Source: Natronolimnohabitans sp. A-GB9 (GTDB lineage: Archaea; Halobacteriota; Halobacteria; Halobacteriales; Natrialbaceae). Taken from it: DNA of 64,000 nt. The stretch's first letter is position 1. Every line of letters starts with the position of its first letter. The translations under genes and the position numbers were made by a program. The notes below the pieces were generated by a model. It had not been told where the DNA came from and did not search any database. It saw only the letters and a program-made list of their open reading frames with translations. Shown piece after piece: positions 34,428 through 42,975 of this stretch. The DNA lies in assembly GCF_030848565.1 (NCBI RefSeq), contig NZ_JAVDDV010000011.1, positions 49,702 to 113,701 of the forward strand. The letters run 5' to 3'.

Positions 34428-34976
34428 TTACTCGTTACAGTCCTGGGGTTTGTAAACTGTATGTCGTTCCCACAGTTGCTCCTGGTGAGTTGGAAACGTA
34501 GTAGATGGTGAGTCAGACGGGATGAGGTCCACCGTACTCTCAGTTGTTGTTCCCCACTGGAGCATTTCACCCCGGTCTGTCCAGAAGACGAGTGGGTGTC
34601 CCTGAACTGTGGGTTGAGCTCCGCTCGTTTCTAATTCCACAGAGACTGTAGCTGGTAAGTCTACAGATCCAACTGCGATCCACCATGCGAGTCCTGTGTA
34701 TCCACCGCACCTGTAATAGGAATCAGTAAGAAGCGGGACTGACTCACCATCAATCGACATTGACCACGTCAGTTGCTCGGATAAACTCCGTGCCTCATTG
34801 AATAGACGACTTCCCAGGGGGGACTGAATCTGCGGAAGTCGTTCTGGGGTACCTGCGGCAAGCGTCGTCCAGAAAAACAGTGTCGTATTCTGTGGCACCT
34901 CATACTGGTGGCGCTCGCGATCAAGAGGTAGGATAAGTTCAACTGCAGGATGGTCAAGATTCCCGGTTTCAACCAT
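34428..34976 (-). CDS. Hypothetical protein
   Basis: The 182-residue soluble protein has no signal, no membrane helix and no family I recognise. It has many aromatic and hydrophobic beta-type segments (NTTLFFWTTLAAG, YTGLAWWIAVGSV, GHPLVFWTDRGE), suggesting a beta-sandwich. It stands alone, divergent from the gene pair at 35119. Confidence 0.5.
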   Translation of the reverse strand: MVETGNLDHPAVELILPLDRERHQYEVPQNTTLFFWTTLAAGTPERLPQIQSPLGSRLFNEARSLSEQLTWSMSIDGESVPLLTDSYYRCGGYTGLAWWIAVGSVDLPATVSVELETSGAQPTVQGHPLVFWTDRGEMLQWGTTTESTVDLIPSDSPSTTFPTHQEQLWERHTVYKPQDCNE

Positions 34977-35095
34977 CAGTTCTGTATTGGGATAACCAGG
35001 GGACCCGTATAGTACTTCGGAAGAGTTGTTTTCATATTTTTGGCCAACACTTTCGACCCGATCCGATAGACATTAGTATATCTGGAAGATACAAA

Positions 35096-35110
35096 GGATA
35101 CACGGTATCC
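35096..35110. promoter_or_regulatory. Palindrome before the two-gene unit at 35119
   Basis: GGATAC-ACG-GTATCC is a perfect 6-3-6 inverted repeat ending eight bases before the ATG of the antitoxin-like gene. Candidate autoregulatory operator. Confidence 0.5.
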
Positions 35111-35118
35111 AAAAGATA

Positions 35119-35655
35119 ATGGCTCGGAAGAATATCAAAGTGAGCGAGATCGTCCATGAAGAACTGGCTCTTCGTAAGCGCAAAGAAGAAACTTTTGACG
35201 ATGTACTAAAACGAGAACTCGGCCTGCTTCCTACTGGAATCAGCGACCTTGTCGCGTTTTATCCAGAACGAATGCAAATGGCGGCTCAAGATATAGTCGG
35301 GATTATTGAAGCGCAGGCTGACTTCGAAAGCGAGATCAGTGAATATGAAGACTACTACGCTCTTGAGCTGGATCATCCAGACTCACAGCACACAATTGTA
35401 CAGGTTCAGTTCCATCAAGAACTAGAACGAGGTCTGGAAGCTGTCCACCGTGATGCCCATGGTGAAATGACTGAATTAGTTAGGGTATTCATCCCTGATG
35501 AGTATCAGGATGAACTCGCAGACGATGTCTATCCAGTCTATGTTGGGCCAGTCAAACCAGGACATTACGATGAATGGGATTTCGCGGTTGAGGAACAGGA
35601 GATTGAACTAGAGGTACGACCCAAAATCACCGGATCATACGAGCGGTGGGGGTAG
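35119..35655 (+). CDS. Antitoxin-like protein with N-terminal DNA-binding motif
   Basis: The 178-residue protein has a first 35 residues (MARKNIKVSEIVHEELALRK onward, FDDVLKRELGL) that match the short N-terminal DNA-binding segment of VapB-type antitoxins in haloarchaea. The remainder is a soluble acidic domain I do not recognise. The next gene begins five bases after its stop codon. The order small DNA-binding protein, then unknown protein, with a palindrome at the promoter, is the usual layout of a toxin-antitoxin operon. Antitoxin function is inferred. The DNA is more AT-rich than the conjugation and copper genes. Confidence 0.5.
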   Translation: MARKNIKVSEIVHEELALRKRKEETFDDVLKRELGLLPTGISDLVAFYPERMQMAAQDIVGIIEAQADFESEISEYEDYYALELDHPDSQHTIVQVQFHQELERGLEAVHRDAHGEMTELVRVFIPDEYQDELADDVYPVYVGPVKPGHYDEWDFAVEEQEIELEVRPKITGSYERWG

Positions 35656-35660
35656 TTATA

Positions 35661-36089
35661 ATGAGCACCTCAAGAAGTGAAAAGAAAAAGCTGATTCGAG
35701 AGTTGGAAAATGATGGGAGAGTCCAATCGGTTGTGAAACCCACGGGATACAAAAGTCGATCCGCGTGGGAAGTAGAGACTGAAGAGTCTACAAAAATGAT
35801 CTGGGTAACGTACTCGCGGTTTGCAGGTGATTCTACGGCAAAAGAGTCGCCCTTCTACGGATCAACGTGGGACTCAATAAACAATTTGAGACAGCACCAT
35901 CCACTCTATCTTATTTTTCTTGGCACTTCTGACGAATATCGTTGGACAATTCCTTTTCCTAATTTCATATCAAGATTTGATATTTCAGAGAAGAAAAAAG
36001 ATCATGCTTGGAAGTTCAATTTTGACCATGGTGATAACAGAAATTTACTTCCCGAGTATCGTGGTATTGAGCCGTTGTTTGAATACTAA
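35661..36089 (+). CDS. Hypothetical protein, possible toxin partner
   Basis: The 142-residue protein starts at the ATG at 35661; an in-frame GTG at 35646 overlaps the upstream gene. It has a basic N-terminus (SRSEKKKLIREL), a central beta-rich part (AWEVETEESTKMIWVTYSRF) and several conserved-looking aromatic motifs (YLIFLGTSDEYRW, HAWKFNFDHGD). I do not recognise the family. As the second gene of a likely bicistronic unit headed by a VapB-like protein, it is the candidate toxin, but no PIN, RelE or MazF motif is visible. Confidence 0.45.
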   Translation: MSTSRSEKKKLIRELENDGRVQSVVKPTGYKSRSAWEVETEESTKMIWVTYSRFAGDSTAKESPFYGSTWDSINNLRQHHPLYLIFLGTSDEYRWTIPFPNFISRFDISEKKKDHAWKFNFDHGDNRNLLPEYRGIEPLFEY

Positions 36090-36172
36090 TTGCGATAGCT
36101 ATCTGTGATGAATTATCAGGATTAGAAATTATTCACACCCCCGTGAGGTCCACTTGACTCACTTCGAAGGAG

Positions 36173-36239
36173 GCAAATCGCGGAGTACGCTGGTGAACTA
36201 GCAACCTGGAAGCGAGCAAAGCGAACGCACGATCTCGAG
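36173..36239 (+). pseudogene. Inverted fragment of the gene at 38133
   Basis: About 66 bases are nearly identical (roughly three differences) to the complement of 38358-38424. They encode the same peptide EYAGELATWKRAKR as the intact gene, but on the opposite strand. With the gene it forms a 2.2-kb-spaced inverted repeat around the ISH6-family element, which suggests a rearrangement. Confidence 0.7.
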
Positions 36240-36618
36240 ATGGTCGCCGCCGAATAGGGGAGTGCCGATCCGTCTGTAGTTCTGAAAACTATCTCTCAGG
36301 GTCCGAACAATACTTTCACACGTATCGGAACCCTCGAGCCACCAGTCCCGAACGGGTCGACGTGCTTGAGGTACATACGTACCAGTTACTCAGGGTGTAG
36401 GAGCCCTCGGGAGAAACCCCGAGATGGCACGTTTCGATACGAGCGTCTGGTATGAAAGGATTTGGGGAATATGACTCGTTATCGGCCTCAAGTTTTCACT
36501 TTGCACGTGGAGTGTAGGCCTATCGCTATCACGACCTCTATCAGTGGGCGACTCCCTCTAGTCGCGGCCAGCAGACACCCGTGCAGGCGACAGTGGGTGG
36601 TGACTTCGTCAAGAAATC
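36240..36618. other. Intergenic debris left of the ISH6-family element
   Basis: No gene recognised. A short hairpin CTCGGG-AGAAAC-CCCGAG is near 36399-36416, and GGTAC-ATAC-GTACC near 36370. The segment looks like leftover sequence from rearrangement. Confidence 0.35.
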
Positions 36619-38060
36619 GGTCCCGTCACAAACTCGTCTAGAGTTCGCCTCTGGTAGCGTCAACTGACACCTCCAATGTCATGGCTGTTTTGGCTGAACG
36701 CTCGAGCAGTTCGTCGGCGAACGCCGCGAACTGCTCGGAATCGGCATATCTCACGAGATTGAGCCAGAGGAGCGATTCTAAGCCGGACTCTGTCCATCTC
36801 ATCCACTGGTTTTTACACCGCTTCGAGATTTCGCCCATGGCTCGTTCGACCACGTTCGACGTCCACAGAACCTCTTGTCCCTCGAGTGCGAGTTCGGCGA
36901 ACGTGACGGTTGCTTCTGCCCATTTTCGGAGGTACGCCGCTGATTTTGGAGAGTCCTGTTGCTCTAAGCGCCACGCCTCCTTCGTGAGGTTCTCGAGCGT
37001 TTGGTCGATCCGCTCGCGGATCGCCAAACGCTCATTCCTCGGTGCATGGAGCGCAACCGAGTTCTTCAGATGGAACAAGTCGTTTGTGACGTCTGAGGCG
37101 ATCGCTTTCCGCGTTTCGAGCGAAAAGGTACCGTCCTTCCACAGCTTGTATCCAAGCGTTCGACCGACATGAACGAGATCGAGCTGATGAGATCGATAGC
37201 TGGTCTCGAAGGCGTCGACGAGGGATTCCTCGGCGTCACTGACGACCGTCGCGTCGTCAGTGATCGCCTCGTTCTCTTCGAGATCTTCTGCTGTATCGTC
37301 CCACGGCTCGTTGACATTGACGTCTAAGAGCGTGGTTTCCGCGTTGTCTTCGGTGATCTGTCCGAGAGTGACGTTGACGTCGTGGTACGTGCAGTGATCG
37401 TCCTGGCTATGACACTTCGTTCCGTCAGGAACGACAGTGTCTGCATTCGTCCCAGGAAGCCGATCACGAACGAAGTCACCGAGTTTGCTCCCGTACTCAC
37501 GGACTCGGCGGTTGATCGTCGTTCTCGAAGGCATCGGAGTGAAGCCGTCGCCGTGGGCGACGGCATCACGAAAGCTGAGCGACGTAGCGAGTTCGGTACT
37601 CTGGAGCGAAATATCCTCTTGATAGATGCGCTGCCCGTCGAATTTGATGAGATCTTCGAGAGGGCGGAAGTAGGTAGGATTGTCACCGGTGGCAGCGGTA
37701 TCTTTGACGTGATGAAGGGTGAATTCGTGCTCTCCTGCGGTTGTCACAGCTGTTCGTGTTGAGGTTCCGGCGCGCTGGAAACGGCGATCGCCGTTTCCGC
37801 GCGCGTGTTTCTCCCCACAGTACGCCTCGACGAGGCGCTCGTCGAGGCTTTTGACAAGCTCCTCGAGGATCGTCGCCTCGAGGTGAAGCTCTGTGAAAGA
37901 TTCAGCGAGAGTGGCAAGCGGTAGCGTTTTGTCTAAGTCGATGCTAACCGTGACTTGCGCGTCGATTGTGGCGTGCATGGGTCACTTCGGGGTAGGTACC
38001 AGAGGTGACCCTGTTTCCACAGGAGTCAGTTACGACTCTAGACGAGTTTGGGACACGACC
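36619..38060 (-). mobile_element. ISH6-family insertion sequence, complete
   Basis: The 1,442-bp element has terminal inverted repeats of about 26 bp with three mismatches (both ends contain CAAACTCGTCTAGAGT) and a perfect 8-bp target duplication AAGAAATC at 36611-36618 and 38061-38068. One intact transposase gene fills it. Length, ends and duplication fit the haloarchaeal ISH6 group. Because ORF, ends and duplication are intact, the copy is probably recent and active. Confidence 0.9.
36638..37978 (-). CDS. ISH6-family transposase
   Basis: The 446-residue transposase is of the ISH6/UPF0236-like type. Recognisable segments are GEKHARGNGDRRFQRAGT near residue 55, VVPDGTKCHSQ and VVSDAEESLVDAF as likely Asp-bearing catalytic stretches, and VVERAMGEISKRCKNQWMRW near residue 385, carrying the probable catalytic Glu. 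It starts at ATG 19-20 bases inside the element's end and ends close to the other end. Intact. The nearest named element needs a database comparison. Confidence 0.88.
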   Translation of the reverse strand: MHATIDAQVTVSIDLDKTLPLATLAESFTELHLEATILEELVKSLDERLVEAYCGEKHARGNGDRRFQRAGTSTRTAVTTAGEHEFTLHHVKDTAATGDNPTYFRPLEDLIKFDGQRIYQEDISLQSTELATSLSFRDAVAHGDGFTPMPSRTTINRRVREYGSKLGDFVRDRLPGTNADTVVPDGTKCHSQDDHCTYHDVNVTLGQITEDNAETTLLDVNVNEPWDDTAEDLEENEAITDDATVVSDAEESLVDAFETSYRSHQLDLVHVGRTLGYKLWKDGTFSLETRKAIASDVTNDLFHLKNSVALHAPRNERLAIRERIDQTLENLTKEAWRLEQQDSPKSAAYLRKWAEATVTFAELALEGQEVLWTSNVVERAMGEISKRCKNQWMRWTESGLESLLWLNLVRYADSEQFAAFADELLERSAKTAMTLEVSVDATRGEL

Positions 38061-38132
38061 AAGAAATCGACTACCCCCTTCGTTCACTCTTCACTCAACG
38101 GTTGGGAAGAACATGCAAAGCTGAGTGGATAG

Positions 38133-38510
38133 CTAGTCCTCTCTCGGATTTACTGGCCCGATGTATTCGTTCTTCCACGAGTCTCCGTCCCGCCACTGCC
38201 AGTAGTAATAGTGATAGCCAGGTTTTGTTTCCTTGATTGTAATATAAGCTCCACTTGCAGGGACATCTTCGTAGTCTGTTGGATCGATTGAGATCCCTCT
38301 ATCTTCGAGATCCTCGAGTTCATCCTCATCAATCCCCTCCTCGTCTCGTTTTTGCTCGAGGTCGTGCTTTCGCTTTGCTCGCTTCCAGGTTGCTAGTTCA
38401 CCAGCGTACTCCGCGACTTGCTCGAGTTTCTCCGGTGATTGGCTCTCGAGCGGGTTCACGACATAGTCCGGCAGGTCCGGTGGGGATGGCTTTGCTGGAC
38501 CGGAATTCAT
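38133..38510 (-). CDS. Conserved haloarchaeal hypothetical protein (DUF6788-like end)
   Basis: The 125-residue acidic protein has an N-terminal helical part (DLPDYVVNPLESQSPEKLEQ, EYAGELATWKRAKRKHDLEQ) and a C-terminal aromatic beta hairpin (GYHYYYWQWRDGDSWKNEYIGPV) of the kind seen in small plasmid-borne proteins. Function unknown. A broken, inverted piece of it lies at 36173-36239 on the other side of the ISH6-family element. A 12-bp perfect inverted repeat covers the region directly before its ATG. Confidence 0.65.
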   Translation of the reverse strand: MNSGPAKPSPPDLPDYVVNPLESQSPEKLEQVAEYAGELATWKRAKRKHDLEQKRDEEGIDEDELEDLEDRGISIDPTDYEDVPASGAYITIKETKPGYHYYYWQWRDGDSWKNEYIGPVNPRED

Positions 38511-38553
38511 AGTTACCCCACACGGTCCAAACAGTTCAGTCTGTGGGGTAACT
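38511..38553. promoter_or_regulatory. 12-bp perfect inverted repeat at the 5' end of the 38133 gene
   Basis: AGTTACCCCACA (38511-38522) and TGTGGGGTAACT (38542-38553) flank 19 bases. The arm starts directly at the start codon of the leftward gene, so it is either an operator or a 5' RNA hairpin. The rest of the spacer to 38853 is AT-rich, without a gene, and holds the promoter of the conjugation operon. Confidence 0.5.
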
Positions 38554-38853
38554 CTACTTTCGACCTTGCGACTTCTGAGAAAATCAGACTCTCATTATTT
38601 CTATCTATTATCTCAAAGAGAAGGAAGTATGTCTACTGATCCAATTAATTTCTAGAATCAATTGATGAATACAGAAGACATATACTCTATCTCGGTAGAA
38701 CGACAGTCGGTAATCAATGAAGATCTCGAGGAACCGAAATCGAAACTTCTCCCGAACAGATCGGGGTCTGCGCCTTCTGTTGAACAGTAGTTTCACCGCA
38801 AGTCTACACAGCGAGATGGTCCGATACGGATCTAGTCGTGGTGGAGACTCTCA

Positions 38854-39264
38854 ATGACGGCAAGTGACTCCCCTCCTATCGGACAATCTCGTTCCACCGG
38901 CCTTCGGCAACGAGTGCTACGGAGTGGACTCGTTTCGTTCCTCGTCCTTTCGCTCGTCGCTGTAGACCCTGTGCTGGCACAAGATAGCGTCGTGTGTGAC
39001 GCTGAGGGGTTGCCAGACATGATCTCTGGATTCTTCCAGATCACGACTGCGCTCGGAATTATGGGGCTGGTTGTGGTCTGGCAGGCTGATTCACTTGTCG
39101 AGATGTTCACGATGAACATCGAGCAGAAAAAGAGCCTCAAACAGCACAAGCGGACGGCGATGAAGTCTGCGGTTATCCTCGTGATCCTCGGGCCGCTGTA
39201 CACGGTTGCTGGATCGGCAATGGGACTGCCACTTGCCGAGTGTGTTGACCTCGTTCCGTGGTAA
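38854..39264 (+). CDS. Small membrane protein, pilin/VirB2-like candidate
   Basis: The 136-residue protein has an N-terminal signal-like segment (about residues 22-42, ending VLAQ) followed by two transmembrane helices (about 55-78 and 104-128) with a short basic loop (QKKSLKQHKRT) between. Two Cys frame the mature part. Signal plus two helices with a basic cytoplasmic loop is the topology of VirB2/TrbC-type conjugation pilins, and it is the first gene of the conjugation operon. Assignment rests on topology and place, not on sequence motifs. Confidence 0.5.
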   Translation: MTASDSPPIGQSRSTGLRQRVLRSGLVSFLVLSLVAVDPVLAQDSVVCDAEGLPDMISGFFQITTALGIMGLVVVWQADSLVEMFTMNIEQKKSLKQHKRTAMKSAVILVILGPLYTVAGSAMGLPLAECVDLVPW

Positions 39265-39305
39265 CTCACCATCGCACTCTAGATCGTCTCTGATTCACTC
39301 CGCTC

Positions 39306-41003
39306 GTGCATCACACTCGCCTTCACCTGGTTGCGGTGCTCGCTCTCGTTGCCGTCACGCTCGCGTTCGCAGGGGTGACTGCGGTGAGTGCCGACGCTCC
39401 ACCACGACCGGGCACTGACGACAGTGAGTTAGACGTCAACGAGACGGCGACGCTCTGGTCGAAAGCTCCGAATGAGTGTCTCAGTGATGCCGAGTACGAG
39501 GAGCGATATGATGAGCAGCGAACGGCCATGCAGGAACTCGGCAATTGCACGGACATCACGTTCAAAGAGCCCCCAGATACCGCCGAACGCTGGACGGCGT
39601 ACGATTATGAATCTCTCGAGGGTGGCGGTACAGAAACCTCGGTCTATCCCACGCATGCAGAGCTCACGGACTCTGTACTCATTGCCGATGCCCACGCGAC
39701 GACGTTCGCGATCCAGCCGTCGACGAGAGTACACCTGGATGCCGACGAGACGGTTCACTACATCGCTCCAGATGGTGAACTCCGTGGGTTCGTCGATTAT
39801 CGTGTTCGTCTCGATAGCAATTCATCGGTGCAAACTCACGGAATCGAAGAAGTGCGTCTCCTCCGTGACGACGACGTCCTCGAGACTATCGACGGGACAC
39901 AAACACCCACGTTCGAATACGAACTCGACCGTGGCGGATCGGCCACCCTGACACTCGAGGCAGATATCAGCGCTCGAGTTGAGCAGGATCTCGGGAACCG
40001 GACGGAGGTGACGACGGATCAGGTGACCGTCTCACAGGACCTCGAGGTCGAGGTCTACGATTTGCGGGCATCGATCTACCACGCCTCGTACCCGAATGGA
40101 GACCATGGCGTTGCGATCTATCAGGCCCAGCCATGGCACGGCTACACACTTTCGGACGACGGCGAAGCAAGAGTCCGCGGTGTCTGGCGATATTACACCG
40201 CCCGTGACACCGGCTGGGACGAACTCACGACGTCCACTCGAGGGGGCAGAGAAACAGCGGACTCCGATGCACTCCCGGTATACGTCCACGCATATCCGTC
40301 TGAAGTAGGCCCGCGTACAGAGCCGATCCGCGATGGGCCAGATATCCTCGAAACATGGGGTACTGAGAGTTCGTCACCTGAACCGACGATCCACGAGAAC
40401 GCGGATATCGACGTCGTTTCAGAGCCGTACACACGATCGTACGGACTCGCCCTCCGTCACGACGAGATCGATCGAGAGGCGATTGCTGTCTCTGGGATCG
40501 TTCGAGGTGTTTCCGCAGATCTCGTCGAACCAGATGGGGGGTCAGAACGGCTGATTCGTGAGAGTGATCTCTCCATCGAAATCGTCGAGTCGAACGCGAC
40601 TGCGACGACACTCCGGGTCGAACTTCGCGATAGTGAGACGGGAGCACCGATCATGCTCGAGGATTCACTGATCGGTCCACGGTTCTCGTTGATCGGCACG
40701 ACCTCCCGCCAGGGATATATCACGGTCGGCGATCAGGAGGTGCGGACGAACGCAGCGGGCATTGCTGAGGTCACAGTCCACCAGCCAGGAATCTACACGG
40801 CAGAGTACCATCCTGGCTCGTGGCGCTCACACAGCCCGGCATATCTCGGTGATACGGCCACTGAAACGTGGCACCCGTTAGCCACCCCGACAGGCTGGTT
40901 CACGCTTGTGGTCGACGTCGTGCGATATGCGCTCCCTTTTGCAGTTGCACTGTACGCAGCGAAACGAATCGGATCGTTCTTGAAAATGAAAGACACGCTA
41001 TGA
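39306..41003 (+). CDS. Large surface protein with C-terminal membrane anchor (conjugation operon)
   Basis: The 565-residue protein starts at GTG with a signal peptide to about residue 30 (VTAVSADA). The long extracellular part is rich in beta structure and short Ser/Thr/Asp stretches. One transmembrane helix at about residues 535-555 (VVDVVRYALPFAVALYAA) is followed by a basic tail. It probably protrudes through the S-layer as part of the transfer apparatus. No family recognised. It overlaps the next gene by four bases. Confidence 0.6.
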   Translation: MHHTRLHLVAVLALVAVTLAFAGVTAVSADAPPRPGTDDSELDVNETATLWSKAPNECLSDAEYEERYDEQRTAMQELGNCTDITFKEPPDTAERWTAYDYESLEGGGTETSVYPTHAELTDSVLIADAHATTFAIQPSTRVHLDADETVHYIAPDGELRGFVDYRVRLDSNSSVQTHGIEEVRLLRDDDVLETIDGTQTPTFEYELDRGGSATLTLEADISARVEQDLGNRTEVTTDQVTVSQDLEVEVYDLRASIYHASYPNGDHGVAIYQAQPWHGYTLSDDGEARVRGVWRYYTARDTGWDELTTSTRGGRETADSDALPVYVHAYPSEVGPRTEPIRDGPDILETWGTESSSPEPTIHENADIDVVSEPYTRSYGLALRHDEIDREAIAVSGIVRGVSADLVEPDGGSERLIRESDLSIEIVESNATATTLRVELRDSETGAPIMLEDSLIGPRFSLIGTTSRQGYITVGDQEVRTNAAGIAEVTVHQPGIYTAEYHPGSWRSHSPAYLGDTATETWHPLATPTGWFTLVVDVVRYALPFAVALYAAKRIGSFLKMKDTL

Positions 41004-41833
41004 CGCGAAAGCAGAACACTCGACACAGACGTATCGTTCTTGGAAGCATTCTCACAGGGATTAGTACCGCTCTTGCGGGTTGCTCTGCGCTGAGTGATCC
41101 CAGTGACGACGAGTCCCCCTCAGATGGAGACGTCATCCAGAGCGTCGATGTCGACGGACTCGAGTTAGTGATCGACCTCGAGCGAGAGGCGATCGACCAA
41201 CTCAACGTCGTCGCCCCCTCTGGCGAGCTATTTGCCAAGCGAACGATTGAATCGGGGGTGTCTCACACGACCGTCAAGGTTGGAACGGACTATCCACCAG
41301 GAGAGTACGAACTCCTCGGTCTCAGTGACGACGAGACAGTCGAGACAACGACGGTTACGCTCGAGCCCGACCTCGAGTTAACGGAGCTCCGGTTGGCCAG
41401 AGAGTATCCCGAGGAGATGTACGAAGGTGCGAGTGACTTCAGTACGGAAGCAGAGGGGATACTTACTGTGACAAATCGGGGAACTGGGCCAACCGCAGCT
41501 ACCACGCTTCGGTTTGAAGGGGATGTCCCCTTTCCATCACATGACAGCTTCGATGAGGCGGGTGAGAGTGGGATCCACGATCCGGAGAGCGATTTTGGAG
41601 CGGATGCAGAGTCGATAGCTCTTCCTGCAGGAGAGACAGTACTGATCTACAGCAACACACTCCCCTTTTCGCCAGCGAGCACACGATCGAAGTGTGACTC
41701 GATCGGACGAAATGGGCAGTTCACCGTCCGCCTCTCTACAAGCCATGCTAGAGATCTTACTCTTGACTACATCATCCACTATCTCGGTACCACTCCCGAT
41801 GACTGTGAAATCGAAATTGAGAGGGCCTCGTAA
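41000..41833 (+). CDS. Lipoprotein of the conjugation operon
   Basis: The 277-residue protein has a basic N-terminus (TRKQNTRHRRIVLG), a hydrophobic run and lipobox LAGC, that is, a lipoprotein exported by Tat or Sec. The mature part has beta-sandwich-like segments (GLELVIDLEREAIDQLNVV, EGILTVTNRGTGPTAATTLRF) resembling CARDB/Ig-type folds. Start codon within the stop of the upstream gene; its stop TAATG overlaps the next start. It has the place of a VirB7-like lipoprotein, but similarity is not demonstrable. Confidence 0.6.
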   Translation: MTRKQNTRHRRIVLGSILTGISTALAGCSALSDPSDDESPSDGDVIQSVDVDGLELVIDLEREAIDQLNVVAPSGELFAKRTIESGVSHTTVKVGTDYPPGEYELLGLSDDETVETTTVTLEPDLELTELRLAREYPEEMYEGASDFSTEAEGILTVTNRGTGPTAATTLRFEGDVPFPSHDSFDEAGESGIHDPESDFGADAESIALPAGETVLIYSNTLPFSPASTRSKCDSIGRNGQFTVRLSTSHARDLTLDYIIHYLGTTPDDCEIEIERAS

Positions 41834-42975
41834 TGTCATGGTCACTCTCGGATATCGGGATCAAGTGGTTCGAAGACGCAGTTGACAAGCTCATCGAATG
41901 GTTTCAGGAGGGACTGACAGATGGATATAGAGCCGTCACAGCACAGGTTTTCGGCACGCCAACACCGGAGACGGATGGTGCATTCGTGTTCGGTCAGCCG
42001 TCGAACACACCGTGGGAAGAGATCCACGGCAATCTCGTTGCTGGGGAGATCATGCTCGTCTCCCTGTTGTTGCTCGTGATGTGTGTCCAGGGCAGACATA
42101 CGATCCGGATCTTCAATATCGGCAGTGCGTACGAGACGCGAAAGGCAAAGCGCAGTGCCTGGACGGGTGCGTTCCTGATCGTAACGTGGTACTGGGTCGC
42201 TGTGTTAGCGCTCTATCTCGTCGACGGCTTCACCATTGCTCTTATTCCAGACATTTCGACAGTGACTGCCACAATGATTGAATTGCTCCGTTTAACCGTT
42301 TCGAACCCAGCACTAGCTCTCTTCCTCACTGGAGTTGGCGCTGTCGCCATGTGGATCTTACAGGCGCTGTTCTTCCTTCGCGAGATCCTGTTGTACATCT
42401 TGATCTATGCGATGCCGATTGGTATCGCACTGGCCTATGGGAATCTTCCCGTCGTCTCTCACATCGCCCGTACGGTCTGTATGAAGTTCGTGCCGCTTGC
42501 GATCATGCCGATTCCAGTGGCGCTGCTATTCAAGGGGTATGAACTCCTGTTCAGTGAGGGGACGGACTCGGCGCTCGTTCCGGATAGTTCGTTCCTGAGC
42601 TACCTCATCGCGGTTACGTTGCCACTGCTCTCGATTCTCATCGTCTGGAAGCTGTTCAAGTATGCCAGCCCGATGACGACGAAGATCATCGGAGCGACGA
42701 CCAAGGGCGCAGTAACAGCTGGCGCAGCCGTTGGGGCCGGTGTTGTTGCAGGCCCTGCTGCAGCAGCCACGACTGCGGCGTGGGGACCGAAAGCGGCTGC
42801 TGGCTATACGGCTGCGTCGAAGATGCGCCAAGGCGGTGGCTCACCCCAACAGTCTGGAAACTCGAGCGGCGGCAGCGGAAGACGAACCGACCACGATAAC
42901 GTTGCGACAGATGCGTACGGCCAGGAAGGCGTCCCGGCGTACCGTCGCACCGAGAACGATCCGGGGTATTACTGA
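41833..42975 (+). CDS. Polytopic membrane protein, VirB6/TrbL-like
   Basis: The 380-residue protein has six to seven hydrophobic segments between about residues 70 and 280, then an Ala/Gly-rich stretch (GAVTAGAAVGAGVVAGPAAA) and a hydrophilic Gly/Ser-rich tail. This layout (several helices, then an Ala/Gly region and polar C-terminus) is that of VirB6/TrbL channel components. It lies between a lipoprotein gene and VirB4-type genes, which supports that reading. It shares one base with the upstream stop codon. Confidence 0.65.
   Translation: MSWSLSDIGIKWFEDAVDKLIEWFQEGLTDGYRAVTAQVFGTPTPETDGAFVFGQPSNTPWEEIHGNLVAGEIMLVSLLLLVMCVQGRHTIRIFNIGSAYETRKAKRSAWTGAFLIVTWYWVAVLALYLVDGFTIALIPDISTVTATMIELLRLTVSNPALALFLTGVGAVAMWILQALFFLREILLYILIYAMPIGIALAYGNLPVVSHIARTVCMKFVPLAIMPIPVALLFKGYELLFSEGTDSALVPDSSFLSYLIAVTLPLLSILIVWKLFKYASPMTTKIIGATTKGAVTAGAAVGAGVVAGPAAAATTAAWGPKAAAGYTAASKMRQGGGSPQQSGNSSGGSGRRTDHDNVATDAYGQEGVPAYRRTENDPGYY

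Noticed and set aside
37382..37762. 126-codon ORF opposite the ISH6-family transposase
   Set aside because: Antisense shadow of an intact transposase gene that fills the element.
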